This document shows, in pieces, positions 16,967 through 24,907 of a stretch of DNA of 64,000 nt. The DNA comes from CAWFXC01 sp963819735 (lineage in GTDB: Bacteria > Actinomycetota > Acidimicrobiia > IMCC26256 > DASPTH01). Position 1 is the stretch's first letter, and each line of letters begins with the position of its first letter. A program made the translations under genes and the position numbers. The notes beneath the pieces were generated by a model. That model saw only the letters and a list, made by a program, of their open reading frames with translations. It made no database searches and was not told the origin of the DNA. Where the stretch lies: assembly GCA_963819735.1 (NCBI GenBank), contig CAWFXC010000005.1:434001-498000 (forward strand), written 5' to 3'.

Positions 16967-17001
16967 GACTGTCAATGCCGCGCCACTTCAGGAGGCCAGC
17001 G

Positions 17002-17469
17002 TTGATCGAGACGAGTCCCTTACGGCCCACCGACCTGTTCCACACCGGGATCGTCGTCGACGATCTCGTTGCCGCCCAAGCGGAGTTCGGTGCGCAACTC
17101 GGAGTCACCTGGCTCGTCGGGGGAGGTGACGTCCGGATGGTCACCGACGACGGTCCCCGGATGGTGCACGCGGCGTACACGCTCTCGGCGGAGGGGCCGC
17201 ACCACGTGGAGTTGGTCCAGGCGGTGCCGGGCACCCTCTACGCCGTCGGCGGCGCCCCGCGAGCCCACCATCTCGGCTATTGGACCGACGACGTGCCGGC
17301 GGCGTCGGCCGCGCTCGCGCGAAGTGGGCTGGCGAAGGAGTGCAGCATCGACGTGGGCGATGAAACCGCCCCGATGTGCGCGTATCACCGAGCGGGAGAC
17401 GGGTTCTACATTGAGTTGGTGAGCTCGGCGATGCGGCGCGTGCTGTTCCCGTCGACCAAGCGACCTTGA
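17002..17469 (+). CDS. VOC (glyoxalase/dioxygenase superfamily) protein
   Basis: 155 residues from a TTG start at 17002, chosen because AGGAGG (16990-16995) lies exactly 6 bases before it; the frame extends upstream but lacks an RBS. Two beta-alpha-beta-beta-beta modules carry four plausible metal ligands: His in F-H-T-G-I-V-V, Glu in H-H-V-E-L-V, His in A-H-H-L-G-Y, and Glu in F-Y-I-E-L-V. This is the H-E-H-E pattern of methylmalonyl-CoA epimerase/glyoxalase-type enzymes. First gene of a catabolic operon with amidohydrolase, hydratase, Rieske and ligase genes. It probably acts on a pathway intermediate (isomerisation or ring cleavage); which one cannot be told. Confidence 0.8.
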   Translation: MIETSPLRPTDLFHTGIVVDDLVAAQAEFGAQLGVTWLVGGGDVRMVTDDGPRMVHAAYTLSAEGPHHVELVQAVPGTLYAVGGAPRAHHLGYWTDDVPAASAALARSGLAKECSIDVGDETAPMCAYHRAGDGFYIELVSSAMRRVLFPSTKRP

Positions 17470-17495
17470 CGAACATTACGACGTCGAAGTAAATT
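17466..17495 (+). promoter_or_regulatory. Sigma-70-type promoter with operator copy 2 in the spacer
   Basis: TTGACG (17466-17471), an 18-base spacer and TAAATT (17490-17495) form a good housekeeping promoter before the amidohydrolase gene. The -35 box overlaps the stop codon of the VOC gene. The 17-base sequence TTACGACGTCGAAGTAA (17476-17492) fills the spacer and matches the site at 16950. A repressor bound here would block polymerase. Confidence 0.55.
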
Positions 17496-17503
17496 CTGGA
17501 GCC

Positions 17504-17520
17504 CGTGCTCGTCGAGCACG
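17504..17520. repeat. Inverted repeat in the amidohydrolase leader
   Basis: CGTGCTCG-T-CGAGCACG is a perfect 8-base inverted repeat around one base. It lies 9 bases after the -10 box and about 30 bases before the ATG at 17550. As DNA it could be a second regulator site; as RNA the one-base loop makes a hairpin unlikely without fraying. Confidence 0.4.
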
Positions 17521-17549
17521 AGCGCGGGCCGAGTGGGGGAGTAGCGCGC

Positions 17550-18758
17550 ATGGAGAGAACCAGCACGCGCGAATCGACCGAGGTCCGGTATCCGTCGGGC
17601 GAGCTCGGTGCGCCCAAGGGGCGTCACGGCCACGCCGGTTCGGTCGACCTCGGCCTCCCGCCCGGGACCGAGGTCTTCTCCGCCGACAATCACATCTCCC
17701 TTGCCGAGGACATCTTCTACGAGCGCTTCCCTGCATCGCTGCGGGAGCGTGCGCCGCGCGTGTTCTACGAGGGCGACGCCTGGACCCTCGGGGTGGGGGG
17801 CAAGAACATGCTCCCGCCGGTGTTCACCAACGTGCTCATGCAGTACGACCCGCTCGCCGGTTCGAACACCGCCGACCTCGACGCACGCCTGGCCGAGCTG
17901 GCCTCCGACGGCGTGACCCGCGAGCTCGCGTTCCCCAACGCGATGCTCGGCCTCCTCGGCTATCCCGACCTCGAGGTGCGCGACCTCTGCTTCCGCATCT
18001 ACAACGAGCACCTCGCGGAGCTGCAGGAGCGGGCCGACGGCCGTTTCTACGGTGTCGGACTCGTCAACTGGTGGGACGTCGACGGCGCCCGTCGCAGCCT
18101 GTCGGAGATGCAGGCCCTCGGCATCAGGACGTTCTGGATGCCGCTGAAGCCGGGCACCCACGCCGACGGCACACCGATCGACTTCAACAGCGAGCGGCTG
18201 GCCGGGTTCTGGGAGGCGGTCGACGACGCCCGGCTCCCCGTGTCGCACCACATCGGCGAAGGTCCGATCTCGTCGCCGTGCGCCACGAACGGCCTGGCCG
18301 TCAGCATGGTCCACCAGGCCGCGCCGTTCCGCGAGATGTTCGCTCGGTACGTGATCGGCGGTCTGCTCGACCGGTACCCGAACCTGCGCATCGGATGGTT
18401 CGAGGGGGGCATCAACTGGGTGCCGTCGGCCATCCAGGACGCCGAGCACATGTACGCGTCGTTCCACCACATGCTCGACACTGAGATCGAGCACGACGCC
18501 CGGTACTACTGGGACCACCACATGTACTCGGCATTCATGGTCGACCCGCTCGGTCTGGAGCTCGTCGACGACATCGGGCTCGACCGGGTCATGTGGTCGT
18601 CGGACTACCCGCACAACGAGAGCACGTTCGGCTACTCCGAGCGGTCCATCGCCGCGGTGGTCGACGCGGTCGGGCCGAAGGACGCGGCGAAGATCGTCAG
18701 CGGCAACGTGCTCGACTTCCTCGGCCTGCCGCCGGCGCGTGACGACGGAGCGCAATGA
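17550..18758 (+). CDS. Amidohydrolase-2 family metal-dependent hydrolase
   Basis: 402 residues; the ATG at 17550 has GGGGGAG 8 bases upstream (an in-frame GTG at 17505 falls in the leader). TIM-barrel hydrolase of the ACMSD/amidohydrolase-2 group. The first strand has the D-x-H metal motif (S-A-D-N-H-I), then S-H-H-I-G-E near residue 233, W-F-E-G-G, and a C-terminal Asp in W-S-S-D-Y-P-H-N. These enzymes use one Zn or Mn to decarboxylate or hydrolyse ring-cleavage products. The stop overlaps the hydratase start by 4 bases. It probably acts downstream of oxygenases in this operon. Confidence 0.9.
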   Translation: MERTSTRESTEVRYPSGELGAPKGRHGHAGSVDLGLPPGTEVFSADNHISLAEDIFYERFPASLRERAPRVFYEGDAWTLGVGGKNMLPPVFTNVLMQYDPLAGSNTADLDARLAELASDGVTRELAFPNAMLGLLGYPDLEVRDLCFRIYNEHLAELQERADGRFYGVGLVNWWDVDGARRSLSEMQALGIRTFWMPLKPGTHADGTPIDFNSERLAGFWEAVDDARLPVSHHIGEGPISSPCATNGLAVSMVHQAAPFREMFARYVIGGLLDRYPNLRIGWFEGGINWVPSAIQDAEHMYASFHHMLDTEIEHDARYYWDHHMYSAFMVDPLGLELVDDIGLDRVMWSSDYPHNESTFGYSERSIAAVVDAVGPKDAAKIVSGNVLDFLGLPPARDDGAQ

Positions 18759-19738
18759 CCGAGCTGCCCTCACCCGAGGAGATCGTCCTCTATCACAAGG
18801 ACCGCGACACGAAGATCGCGACGATCACGCTCAACCGGCCGGAGCAGCTGAACGCGCCCACGATCGGCGCCCGGCTCCGGTACGCCGGCCTGCTCCACCA
18901 GGCGAACGTCGACGACGACGTGAAGGTGCTGGTCGTGCGCGGTGCCGGTGACAACTTCGGTTCGGGCGCCGACCTCCCCGAGCTCGCGGCGCTCCAGGCG
19001 GAGTCGCCGGAGGCTGCGATGCGGGCGGAGATGGACCTCGAGGGCGCCGACGTGGCGATCCCGCCGCCCACCTCCTATCGCGGCAGCGCCACCCTTCCGC
19101 AGTGGTACGCCGACCCGCGCGCCGGATGCCGCACCCTCGCCGACTTCAAGAAGATCAGCATCGTCGAGGCGAAGGGCTACTGCTACGGCTGGCACTTCTA
19201 CCAGGCGGCCGACGCCGATCTCGTGATCGCGTCGGACGACGCGCTATTCGGTCATCCGGCGTTCCGCTACGTGGGGTGGGGCCCCCGGATGTGGTCGTGG
19301 GCCATGACGATGGGGATCCGCACGTTCCAGGAGATGGTCTTCACCGGGCGGCCGTTCACCGCCGACGAGATGGCCGACTGCAACTTCGTCAACCGCGTCG
19401 TTCCCCGCGGGGAGCTCGAGGCCGAGGTCGACAAGTACGCCACTGCCTGCTCGCGATCGCGTCCCACCGACGCCGTCGTGATGCAGAAGATGTTCTTCCA
19501 GATGATGAAGCAGCACCAGGGCGAGTACATGGGCAGCCTCCTCACCGCATTCCTCGAGTCGATGGGGAGCCGTGTCCGGTCCGACGGCGGCGACCTCATG
19601 CTCACGCAGGACGTCTACGACGGCGGTCTCGGCAACGCGGTCAAGATGAACGATGATCTGTTCCCGCCCGAGTTCCGCCTGAGCAAGAAGGGCCGCGCGC
19701 GTCCTGCCCCGGGCGACGACGAAGGGTCTGCGCAGTGA
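18755..19738 (+). CDS. Enoyl-CoA hydratase/isomerase (crotonase) family protein
   Basis: 327 residues, somewhat longer than the usual 255-290. Crotonase signatures: I-A-T-I-T-L-N-R-P-E-Q-L-N-A near residue 25, the oxyanion-hole segment A-G-D-N-F-G-S-G-A-D-L near 65, and the second oxyanion loop E-A-K-G-Y-C-Y-G-W near 145. An insertion of about 40 residues (E-G-A-D-V-A-I-P-P-P... W-Y-A-D-P-R) separates them. Substrates of this superfamily are CoA thioesters (hydration, isomerisation, ring opening or dehalogenation). ATGA overlap at both ends binds it to the amidohydrolase and Rieske genes. Confidence 0.9.
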   Translation: MTELPSPEEIVLYHKDRDTKIATITLNRPEQLNAPTIGARLRYAGLLHQANVDDDVKVLVVRGAGDNFGSGADLPELAALQAESPEAAMRAEMDLEGADVAIPPPTSYRGSATLPQWYADPRAGCRTLADFKKISIVEAKGYCYGWHFYQAADADLVIASDDALFGHPAFRYVGWGPRMWSWAMTMGIRTFQEMVFTGRPFTADEMADCNFVNRVVPRGELEAEVDKYATACSRSRPTDAVVMQKMFFQMMKQHQGEYMGSLLTAFLESMGSRVRSDGGDLMLTQDVYDGGLGNAVKMNDDLFPPEFRLSKKGRARPAPGDDEGSAQ

Positions 19739-21088
19739 CCGACGTCGGCGACGTCGCGCGAGGTGAGCGCTACTACCAGGAACTCCTCGACGACGACAGC
19801 CGGACCGTCCCCGAGAGCCTCCGCGCCACCGCAGTCGGGCCGCTCGAGCCGAGCGACCTCGCGCCGGCGCGCTATTTCGATCCCGCGTTCCACCGGCTCG
19901 AGGTGGAGCACGTGTGGCGCAGGGTCTGGCAGATGGCGTGCCGGGAGGAGCAGATTCCCGACGTCGGCGATTCGATCGTCTACGAGATCGCCGACGCCTC
20001 GCTCATCGTGGTCCGGACCGCGCCCGACGAGATCCACGCCTTCCACAATTCCTGCCTGCACCGGGGCACCCAGCTGCGCACGACACCCGGCCGGGTCAAC
20101 TGCTTCCGCTGCCCGTTCCACGGGTTCACCTGGAACATCGACGGCTCGCTCCGCGAGATCCCGTGCGCCTGGGACTTCCCCGACATCGATCCCGCGACGT
20201 TCGGGCTCCCGGAGGCGCAGGTCGGTACCTGGGGCGGGTTCGTGTTCGTCAACCTCGATCTCGACGCTGTCGCCGCTCGAGGAGTACCTCGAGGACCTGC
20301 CGTGGCACTTCGTCGCGTGGCCCCTCGAGCAGCGCTCCGTCCAGGCGCACGTGGTGCGCATCATGCCGTGCAATTGGAAGGTGGCACTCGAGGCGTTCAT
20401 CGAGGCGTACCACACCATGGCGGTGCACCCGCAGCTGCTGCCGACCGCGGCCGACACGCTGACCGAGTACGACATCTACGGCGCACACGTCAGTCGCATG
20501 ATCACCGCGGTCGGGGTGCAGAGCGAACACGTCGCCGAGGTGCTCGACGACGCGACGATCGTCGCGACGATGCTGAACCGTCGCGACGGGAGCGTAACCG
20601 TCGACTCCGCCTCGAGCGCCCGGAAGGTACTCGCCGACAAGGTGCGCGCCTCCATGCACCAACGGACGGGCGGCGACTACTCGCACGTCACCGACGCCGA
20701 GGCGCTCGACGGCATCGAGTACTTCCTCTTCCCGAACTTCATGCCGTGGGCCGGGCTCCTGACCCCGTTCGTCTACCGGTTCCGTCCGAACGGAAACGAC
20801 CCCGACTCCTGCATCGTCGACATCCTGAAGCTCGAGCCGGTCCCGGACGGCGAGGAGCGCCCGCCGCCGGCGCCGACGCGACACCTCGGACCCGACGAGA
20901 GCTGGGCCGACGTCCCCGAGCTCGGCACCTTCGGGCGGGTCTTCAACCAGGACGGGTCCACGTTCGGACGTATCCAACGCGGCCTGCACGCCGCGGTGAC
21001 GCCGACCCTGCACCTGTCGCGCTACCAGGAGAGCCGGATCCGCCACTTCCACGCGACGCTCGACGCCTATCTCGCCCGCCACCCTTGA
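19735..21088 (+). pseudogene. Rieske aromatic-ring-hydroxylating-type oxygenase, frameshifted
   Basis: The first 178 codons (19735 to about 20268) give an N-terminal Rieske domain: C-L-H-R-G and C-P-F-H-G ligands near residues 105 and 127. The frame then loses sense. The continuation S-P-L-E-E-Y-L-E-D-L-P and the catalytic domain lie one frame over and run to 21088, including the mononuclear-iron motif E-A-Y-H-T-M-A-V-H. The span of 1354 bases is one base more than a multiple of three, so a single extra base at about 20263-20272 splits the gene. Repaired, it would be about 450 residues, normal for an oxygenase alpha subunit. Either a real null or a consensus error. Start overlaps the hydratase gene by 4 bases. 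Confidence 0.85.
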
Positions 21089-22674
21089 ATCTGTCGCAGT
21101 GGCCGTCGGACGCGGGCGCGGCGATCGTCGACTCGACGATCGCCGGGATCCTCCGCGACGCCGCGGCCCACGCGCCTGACCGCACCGCAGTGGTGGCGGG
21201 CACGATGGACCCCGCGACGCGGGTACGACGCACCTACGCGCAGGCAGTCAGCGAGGCCGAGGCCATCGCGCGCGTGCTGGCGGCACGCTTCGCGCCCGGC
21301 GATCGGATCGCGGTGTTGGCGCCGTCGATCCCCGAGTCGTGTCTCCTCTCGTTCGCCACCGCGATGGCGCGTCTCGTGCTCGTACCGATGAACCCGCTGC
21401 TGCGCGCCGAAGAGGTCGAGCACGTCCTCGGCCGATCCGGCGCGGTCGCGACGTTCTGCGTTGTCGAGCATCGTGGCTACGCGGTGGCGGACGTGCTGGC
21501 CGGGCTGCTACCGAGCTTGCCGGCGCTCCAGGAGATCATCCAGTTCGACGAATGGCCTGCGCTCGTCGAGGCCGGGCTCGCCGACGACCGCCCCCTGCCG
21601 CCGCCGCTCCCCGACGACGTGGCGCAAATCGTGTTCACGTCGGGAACGACGGGCGCGCCCAAGGGGGCGATGCTCACCCACCGCGGGATGACCAACGCGG
21701 CGCGGTTCAGCGGCGACCGTTTCGACCTCCGACCCGGCGACGTGCACGTGAACCCGATGCCGCTGTACCACGTCGGTGGTCAGGCGGTCACGTGCTCGGT
21801 CGTGCAGGCCCGGGCGACGAACGTGCTCGTCCCGCAGTTCGACGCCGGGGTCGTGCTGGACCTGCTCGAGTGCGAACGGGCGACCCACACCGCCGGGGTC
21901 CCGACCATGTTCCGCGACGTGATCGCGCATCCGACGTTCGGCGCACGCGATGTCTCCGCGCTCCGCGCCCTCAGCACGGGGGGCGCGCTCGTACCCGTCG
22001 ATCTCATCCGTCATCTCGAGCGCAGTCTCGCGGTGAGGACGACGATCATGTTCGGCCAGACCGAGACGTGCGGGTACATCTCGCAGACGTTCCTCGACGA
22101 CGATCCCGACGACAAGTCCGCGACCGTGGGGACGCTCTTTCCCCACCTCGAGGGCCGGGTGGTCGCACCGGAGTCCGGGGCCGTGGTGCCGTTCGACGAC
22201 ATGGGTGAGCTGCAGGTCCGCGGGTGTGGCGTGATGGCGGGCTACTTCGACGAGCCCGAGCAGACCGCGGCCGCGCTCGAGCCCGACGGGTGGTTGCACA
22301 CGGGCGACCTCGTGACGATGGACGAGCGGGGCTACCTGCGGGTGGTCGGCCGGCTCAGGGACATGATCATCACCGGGGGCGTCAACGTGTACCCGGCCGA
22401 GATCGAGAACGTGATCGCCGCCCACCCGACGGTCGCCGACGTCGCGGTGATCGGATGCCCGCACGAGCGTTGGGGCGAGACCGTCGTCGCCGTGGTCCGT
22501 CCCGTCCCGGACGCGGCGGCGGACGCACGGGTGCTCGAGGAGTACGCCCGCGAACGACTGGCGCCCTTCAAGGTCCCGAAGCAGTGGGTGTTCACCGACG
22601 ACCTGCCGACGACCGCGTCGGGCAAGGTCCGGAAGTTCCTGCTCCGGGAGAGGTTGGCCGATGGCCCCGATTGA
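21085..22674 (+). CDS. Acyl-CoA synthetase (AMP-dependent ligase)
   Basis: 529 residues. The TTG at 21085 overlaps the Rieske stop (TTGA), which indicates translational coupling; the next ATG in frame (21205) would remove the conserved N-terminal helix. ANL-superfamily motifs: P-loop T-S-G-T-T-G-A-P-K-G near residue 185, M-F-G-Q-T-E-T-C-G, hinge T-G-D-L, and the C-terminal catalytic Lys in T-A-S-G-K-V-R-K. It activates a carboxylic acid with ATP to the CoA thioester, presumably the entry or a middle step of the pathway encoded by this operon. Substrate class (aryl or alkyl acid) is not readable. Confidence 0.92.
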   Translation: MNLSQWPSDAGAAIVDSTIAGILRDAAAHAPDRTAVVAGTMDPATRVRRTYAQAVSEAEAIARVLAARFAPGDRIAVLAPSIPESCLLSFATAMARLVLVPMNPLLRAEEVEHVLGRSGAVATFCVVEHRGYAVADVLAGLLPSLPALQEIIQFDEWPALVEAGLADDRPLPPPLPDDVAQIVFTSGTTGAPKGAMLTHRGMTNAARFSGDRFDLRPGDVHVNPMPLYHVGGQAVTCSVVQARATNVLVPQFDAGVVLDLLECERATHTAGVPTMFRDVIAHPTFGARDVSALRALSTGGALVPVDLIRHLERSLAVRTTIMFGQTETCGYISQTFLDDDPDDKSATVGTLFPHLEGRVVAPESGAVVPFDDMGELQVRGCGVMAGYFDEPEQTAAALEPDGWLHTGDLVTMDERGYLRVVGRLRDMIITGGVNVYPAEIENVIAAHPTVADVAVIGCPHERWGETVVAVVRPVPDAAADARVLEEYARERLAPFKVPKQWVFTDDLPTTASGKVRKFLLRERLADGPD

Positions 22675-22699
22675 GCGCTCGGAGACGCCGTCGGACGGC

Positions 22700-23524
22700 T
22701 CAGGTCGTCGCGGACTCCGCGTCCGAGTCCGCGTCCGAGTCCGCGTTGGCGGCGAGCATCCGCTTCATGTTCCGGGGCGGCGGCCCCGCCGTCGTCCCGC
22801 CGTCGACTGGGAACACGATGCCGGTGATCTGCGCGGCGCGGTCACTTGCGAGGAACAGCATCGCCTCGGCGACGTCACTCGGCGTCCCTTGGCGCTGGAG
22901 GGGCTGCATGTCCCGGATGATCGCCGACTGGTCGAACATCGCGTTGATCTCGGTCGGGATGTGGGCGGGCGCGATGCAGTTCACGCGGATGCCGTAGCGA
23001 GCGAGGTCGATGGCGGCGCAGCGAGTGGCGTGGATCACGGCTGCCTTCGATGCGCGGTACCCGATGAGGCCGGCCCCGGCGTTGATCCCGCCGATCGACG
23101 TCGTGTTGAGGATCACCCCGCCCTCGTGGTCCTTCATGTGACGGCCGGCGCGCTGCATCCCCAGGAGCACGCCGAGCAGATTGACCGACATCTCACGTTC
23201 GAAGTCGGTGAAGTCCTCTTCGAGGAAGCGCATGTGCTCGCCGCCGGTGCCGGCGTTGTTCACCATCACGTGCAAGCCGCCGAAGCGCTCGACCGCGAGG
23301 TCGACTGCGGTCTGGACTTCGGCGGCGACGGCCACGTCGGTGCGCTGGAACGCAACGGCGCCGCCCAACGCTCCGGCCAATGCTTCGCCGCGCTCGGTGT
23401 CGACATCGGCGACGACGACGCGCGCGCCCTCCTCGACGAAGCGCTCGACGATGGCGCGCCCGATGCCGCGCGCCCCGCCGGTGACGATCGCGACCTTGCC
23501 GGCGAGCTCGTTGCCGTCGCTCAT
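22700..23524 (-). CDS. Short-chain dehydrogenase/reductase with repetitive acidic tail
   Basis: 274 residues. Classical SDR: NAD-binding T-G-G-A-R-G-I-G near residue 16, N-N-A-G near 93, catalytic Ser in N-T-T-S-I-G-G and Y-R-A-S-K near 163. The Asp after beta-2 (V-V-A-D-V-D) favours NAD(H) over NADP(H). The C-terminal extension ends N-A-D-S-D-A-D-S-D-A-E-S, encoded by a 12-base tandem repeat (22716-22746), and is not part of the fold. Convergent with the ligase gene and divergent from a P450, with which it may form an oxidation pair. Confidence 0.9.
   Translation of the reverse strand: MSDGNELAGKVAIVTGGARGIGRAIVERFVEEGARVVVADVDTERGEALAGALGGAVAFQRTDVAVAAEVQTAVDLAVERFGGLHVMVNNAGTGGEHMRFLEEDFTDFEREMSVNLLGVLLGMQRAGRHMKDHEGGVILNTTSIGGINAGAGLIGYRASKAAVIHATRCAAIDLARYGIRVNCIAPAHIPTEINAMFDQSAIIRDMQPLQRQGTPSDVAEAMLFLASDRAAQITGIVFPVDGGTTAGPPPRNMKRMLAANADSDADSDAESATT
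22716..22746. repeat. 12-bp tandem repeat, about 2.6 copies
   Basis: The unit TCCGCGTCCGAG repeats directly at 22716, 22728 and (partial) 22740. On the minus strand it codes for the acidic A-D-S-D repeat at the C-terminus of the SDR. Because 12 is a multiple of 3, copy-number change would keep the frame. Confidence 0.7.
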
Positions 23525-23556
23525 GCTGCACCACTCCGATACTGCGCGACACCGCG

Positions 23557-23573
23557 ATACTTCGATGTCGCGA
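23557..23573. promoter_or_regulatory. Weaker TTAC-N9-GTAA-type operator, copy 3
   Basis: ATACTTCGATGTCGCGA matches the consensus derived from the sites at 16950 and 17476 (TTACTTyGAyrTCGTAA in this orientation) at 14 of 17 positions. It lies in the 101-base divergent gap between the SDR gene and the P450 gene. A 10-base perfect palindrome, TGTCGCGACA (23566-23575), overlaps its right half and could belong to another regulator. Confidence 0.35.
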
Positions 23574-23625
23574 CAACCTACGAGACGGCCTGGCGCCCTG
23601 CAAGATGCGCGGAGGGAACAACCGC

Positions 23626-24906
23626 ATGAGCACGACTGGCTTCGAGAGCATCGACTTCTTCCGCGCGGGTGAGCTCTACCAGGACCCGTTCCCGTACTAC
23701 GAGTTCCTGCGTTCGCACGGTCCCGTGTGGGCCGAGCCGCGCCGCGGCGTGTTCATGGTCACCGGCTACGAGGAAGCCATGGCCGCGTACAACGACACCG
23801 CGACGTACTCGAACTGCAACGCGGTGAGCGGGCCGTTCGTGAAGTTCCCCGAACCGTTCGTGGGTGACGACGTGAGCGACCTCATCGAGCGCTACCGCGA
23901 CACGCTCCCGTTCAGCGATCAGCTCCCGACCTTCGACCCACCGAAGCACACCGCGCACCGGGGGCTGCTGCTGCGCCTGATCACGCCGAAGCGCATGAGG
24001 GAGAACGAGGAGTTCATGTGGCGGCTCGCCGACCGCCAGATCGACGAGTTCCTCGATCTCGGCGAGTGCGAGTTCATCGGCGACTACGCCGAGCCGTTCA
24101 CGCTGCTGGTGATCGCGGACCTGCTCGGCGTACCCGAGGAGGATCACGCGACGTTCCGGGCGGAGTTGCAGGGCGACCAGCGCCCGGCCGAGAGCAAGGG
24201 CGAGAAGGGAGTCGTCGCGCACAAGCCGCTCGAGTTCCTCTACGACCGCTTCACCGGATACATCGAGGACCTGCGTGAGCATCCGCGACCCGATGTCATG
24301 ACCCAACTCGCGACCGCGACGTTCCCCGACGGCACGCTGCCCGAAGTGCACGACATCATGCTGATCGCGTCCAACCTGTTCTCCGCGGGGGGCGAGACCA
24401 CCGCGCGCATGCTCGGCACCGCGCTCCGGTACCTCGGTGAGCGCCCCGCGCTGCAGCGGCAGTTGCGCGACGACCGCTCGCTGATCCCCGCGTTCCTCGA
24501 GGAGTGCGTCCGGCTCCACAGCCCGATCCAGGGCAGCTTCCGGATGGCGCGCACGACCACGACACTCGGTGGTGTCGACATCCCCGCTGGCTCGACGCTC
24601 ATGGTGCTCGCCGGCGCCGCCAACCGCGACCCCCGCCTCCACGACGATCCCGCCGAGTTCAAGCTCGACCGCGTGAACGGTCGTCAGCACGTCGGATTCG
24701 GGTGGGGCGCCCACGTGTGCGTCGGCGCGCCGCTGGCTCGCGCCGAAGGCCGGGCCAGCCTCGAGCGCATCCTCGATCACATGGACGACATCCGAATCTC
24801 CGAGACCCATCACGGACCCACCGGTGAGTGGCGTTATCGCTACGAGCCGATCTTCATGCTCCACGGCCTCGAGGAGCTCCACCTCGAGTTCACACCCGGA
24901 CCCTGA
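23626..24906 (+). CDS. Cytochrome P450
   Basis: 426 residues; the ATG at 23626 follows GGAGGG, while the in-frame ATG at 23605 precedes that RBS. Motifs: S-A-G-G-E-T-T in the I-helix near residue 253, E-E-C-V-R in the K-helix near 293, and the haem loop F-G-W-G-A-H-V-C-V-G with the axial Cys near 364. No ferredoxin partner nearby. It stands between a divergent SDR and a downstream molybdenum hydroxylase subunit on the same strand (one base apart), so oxidation by P450 and dehydrogenation by these enzymes may be sequential. Substrate unknown. Confidence 0.95.
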   Translation: MSTTGFESIDFFRAGELYQDPFPYYEFLRSHGPVWAEPRRGVFMVTGYEEAMAAYNDTATYSNCNAVSGPFVKFPEPFVGDDVSDLIERYRDTLPFSDQLPTFDPPKHTAHRGLLLRLITPKRMRENEEFMWRLADRQIDEFLDLGECEFIGDYAEPFTLLVIADLLGVPEEDHATFRAELQGDQRPAESKGEKGVVAHKPLEFLYDRFTGYIEDLREHPRPDVMTQLATATFPDGTLPEVHDIMLIASNLFSAGGETTARMLGTALRYLGERPALQRQLRDDRSLIPAFLEECVRLHSPIQGSFRMARTTTTLGGVDIPAGSTLMVLAGAANRDPRLHDDPAEFKLDRVNGRQHVGFGWGAHVCVGAPLARAEGRASLERILDHMDDIRISETHHGPTGEWRYRYEPIFMLHGLEELHLEFTPGP

Positions 24907-24907
24907 C

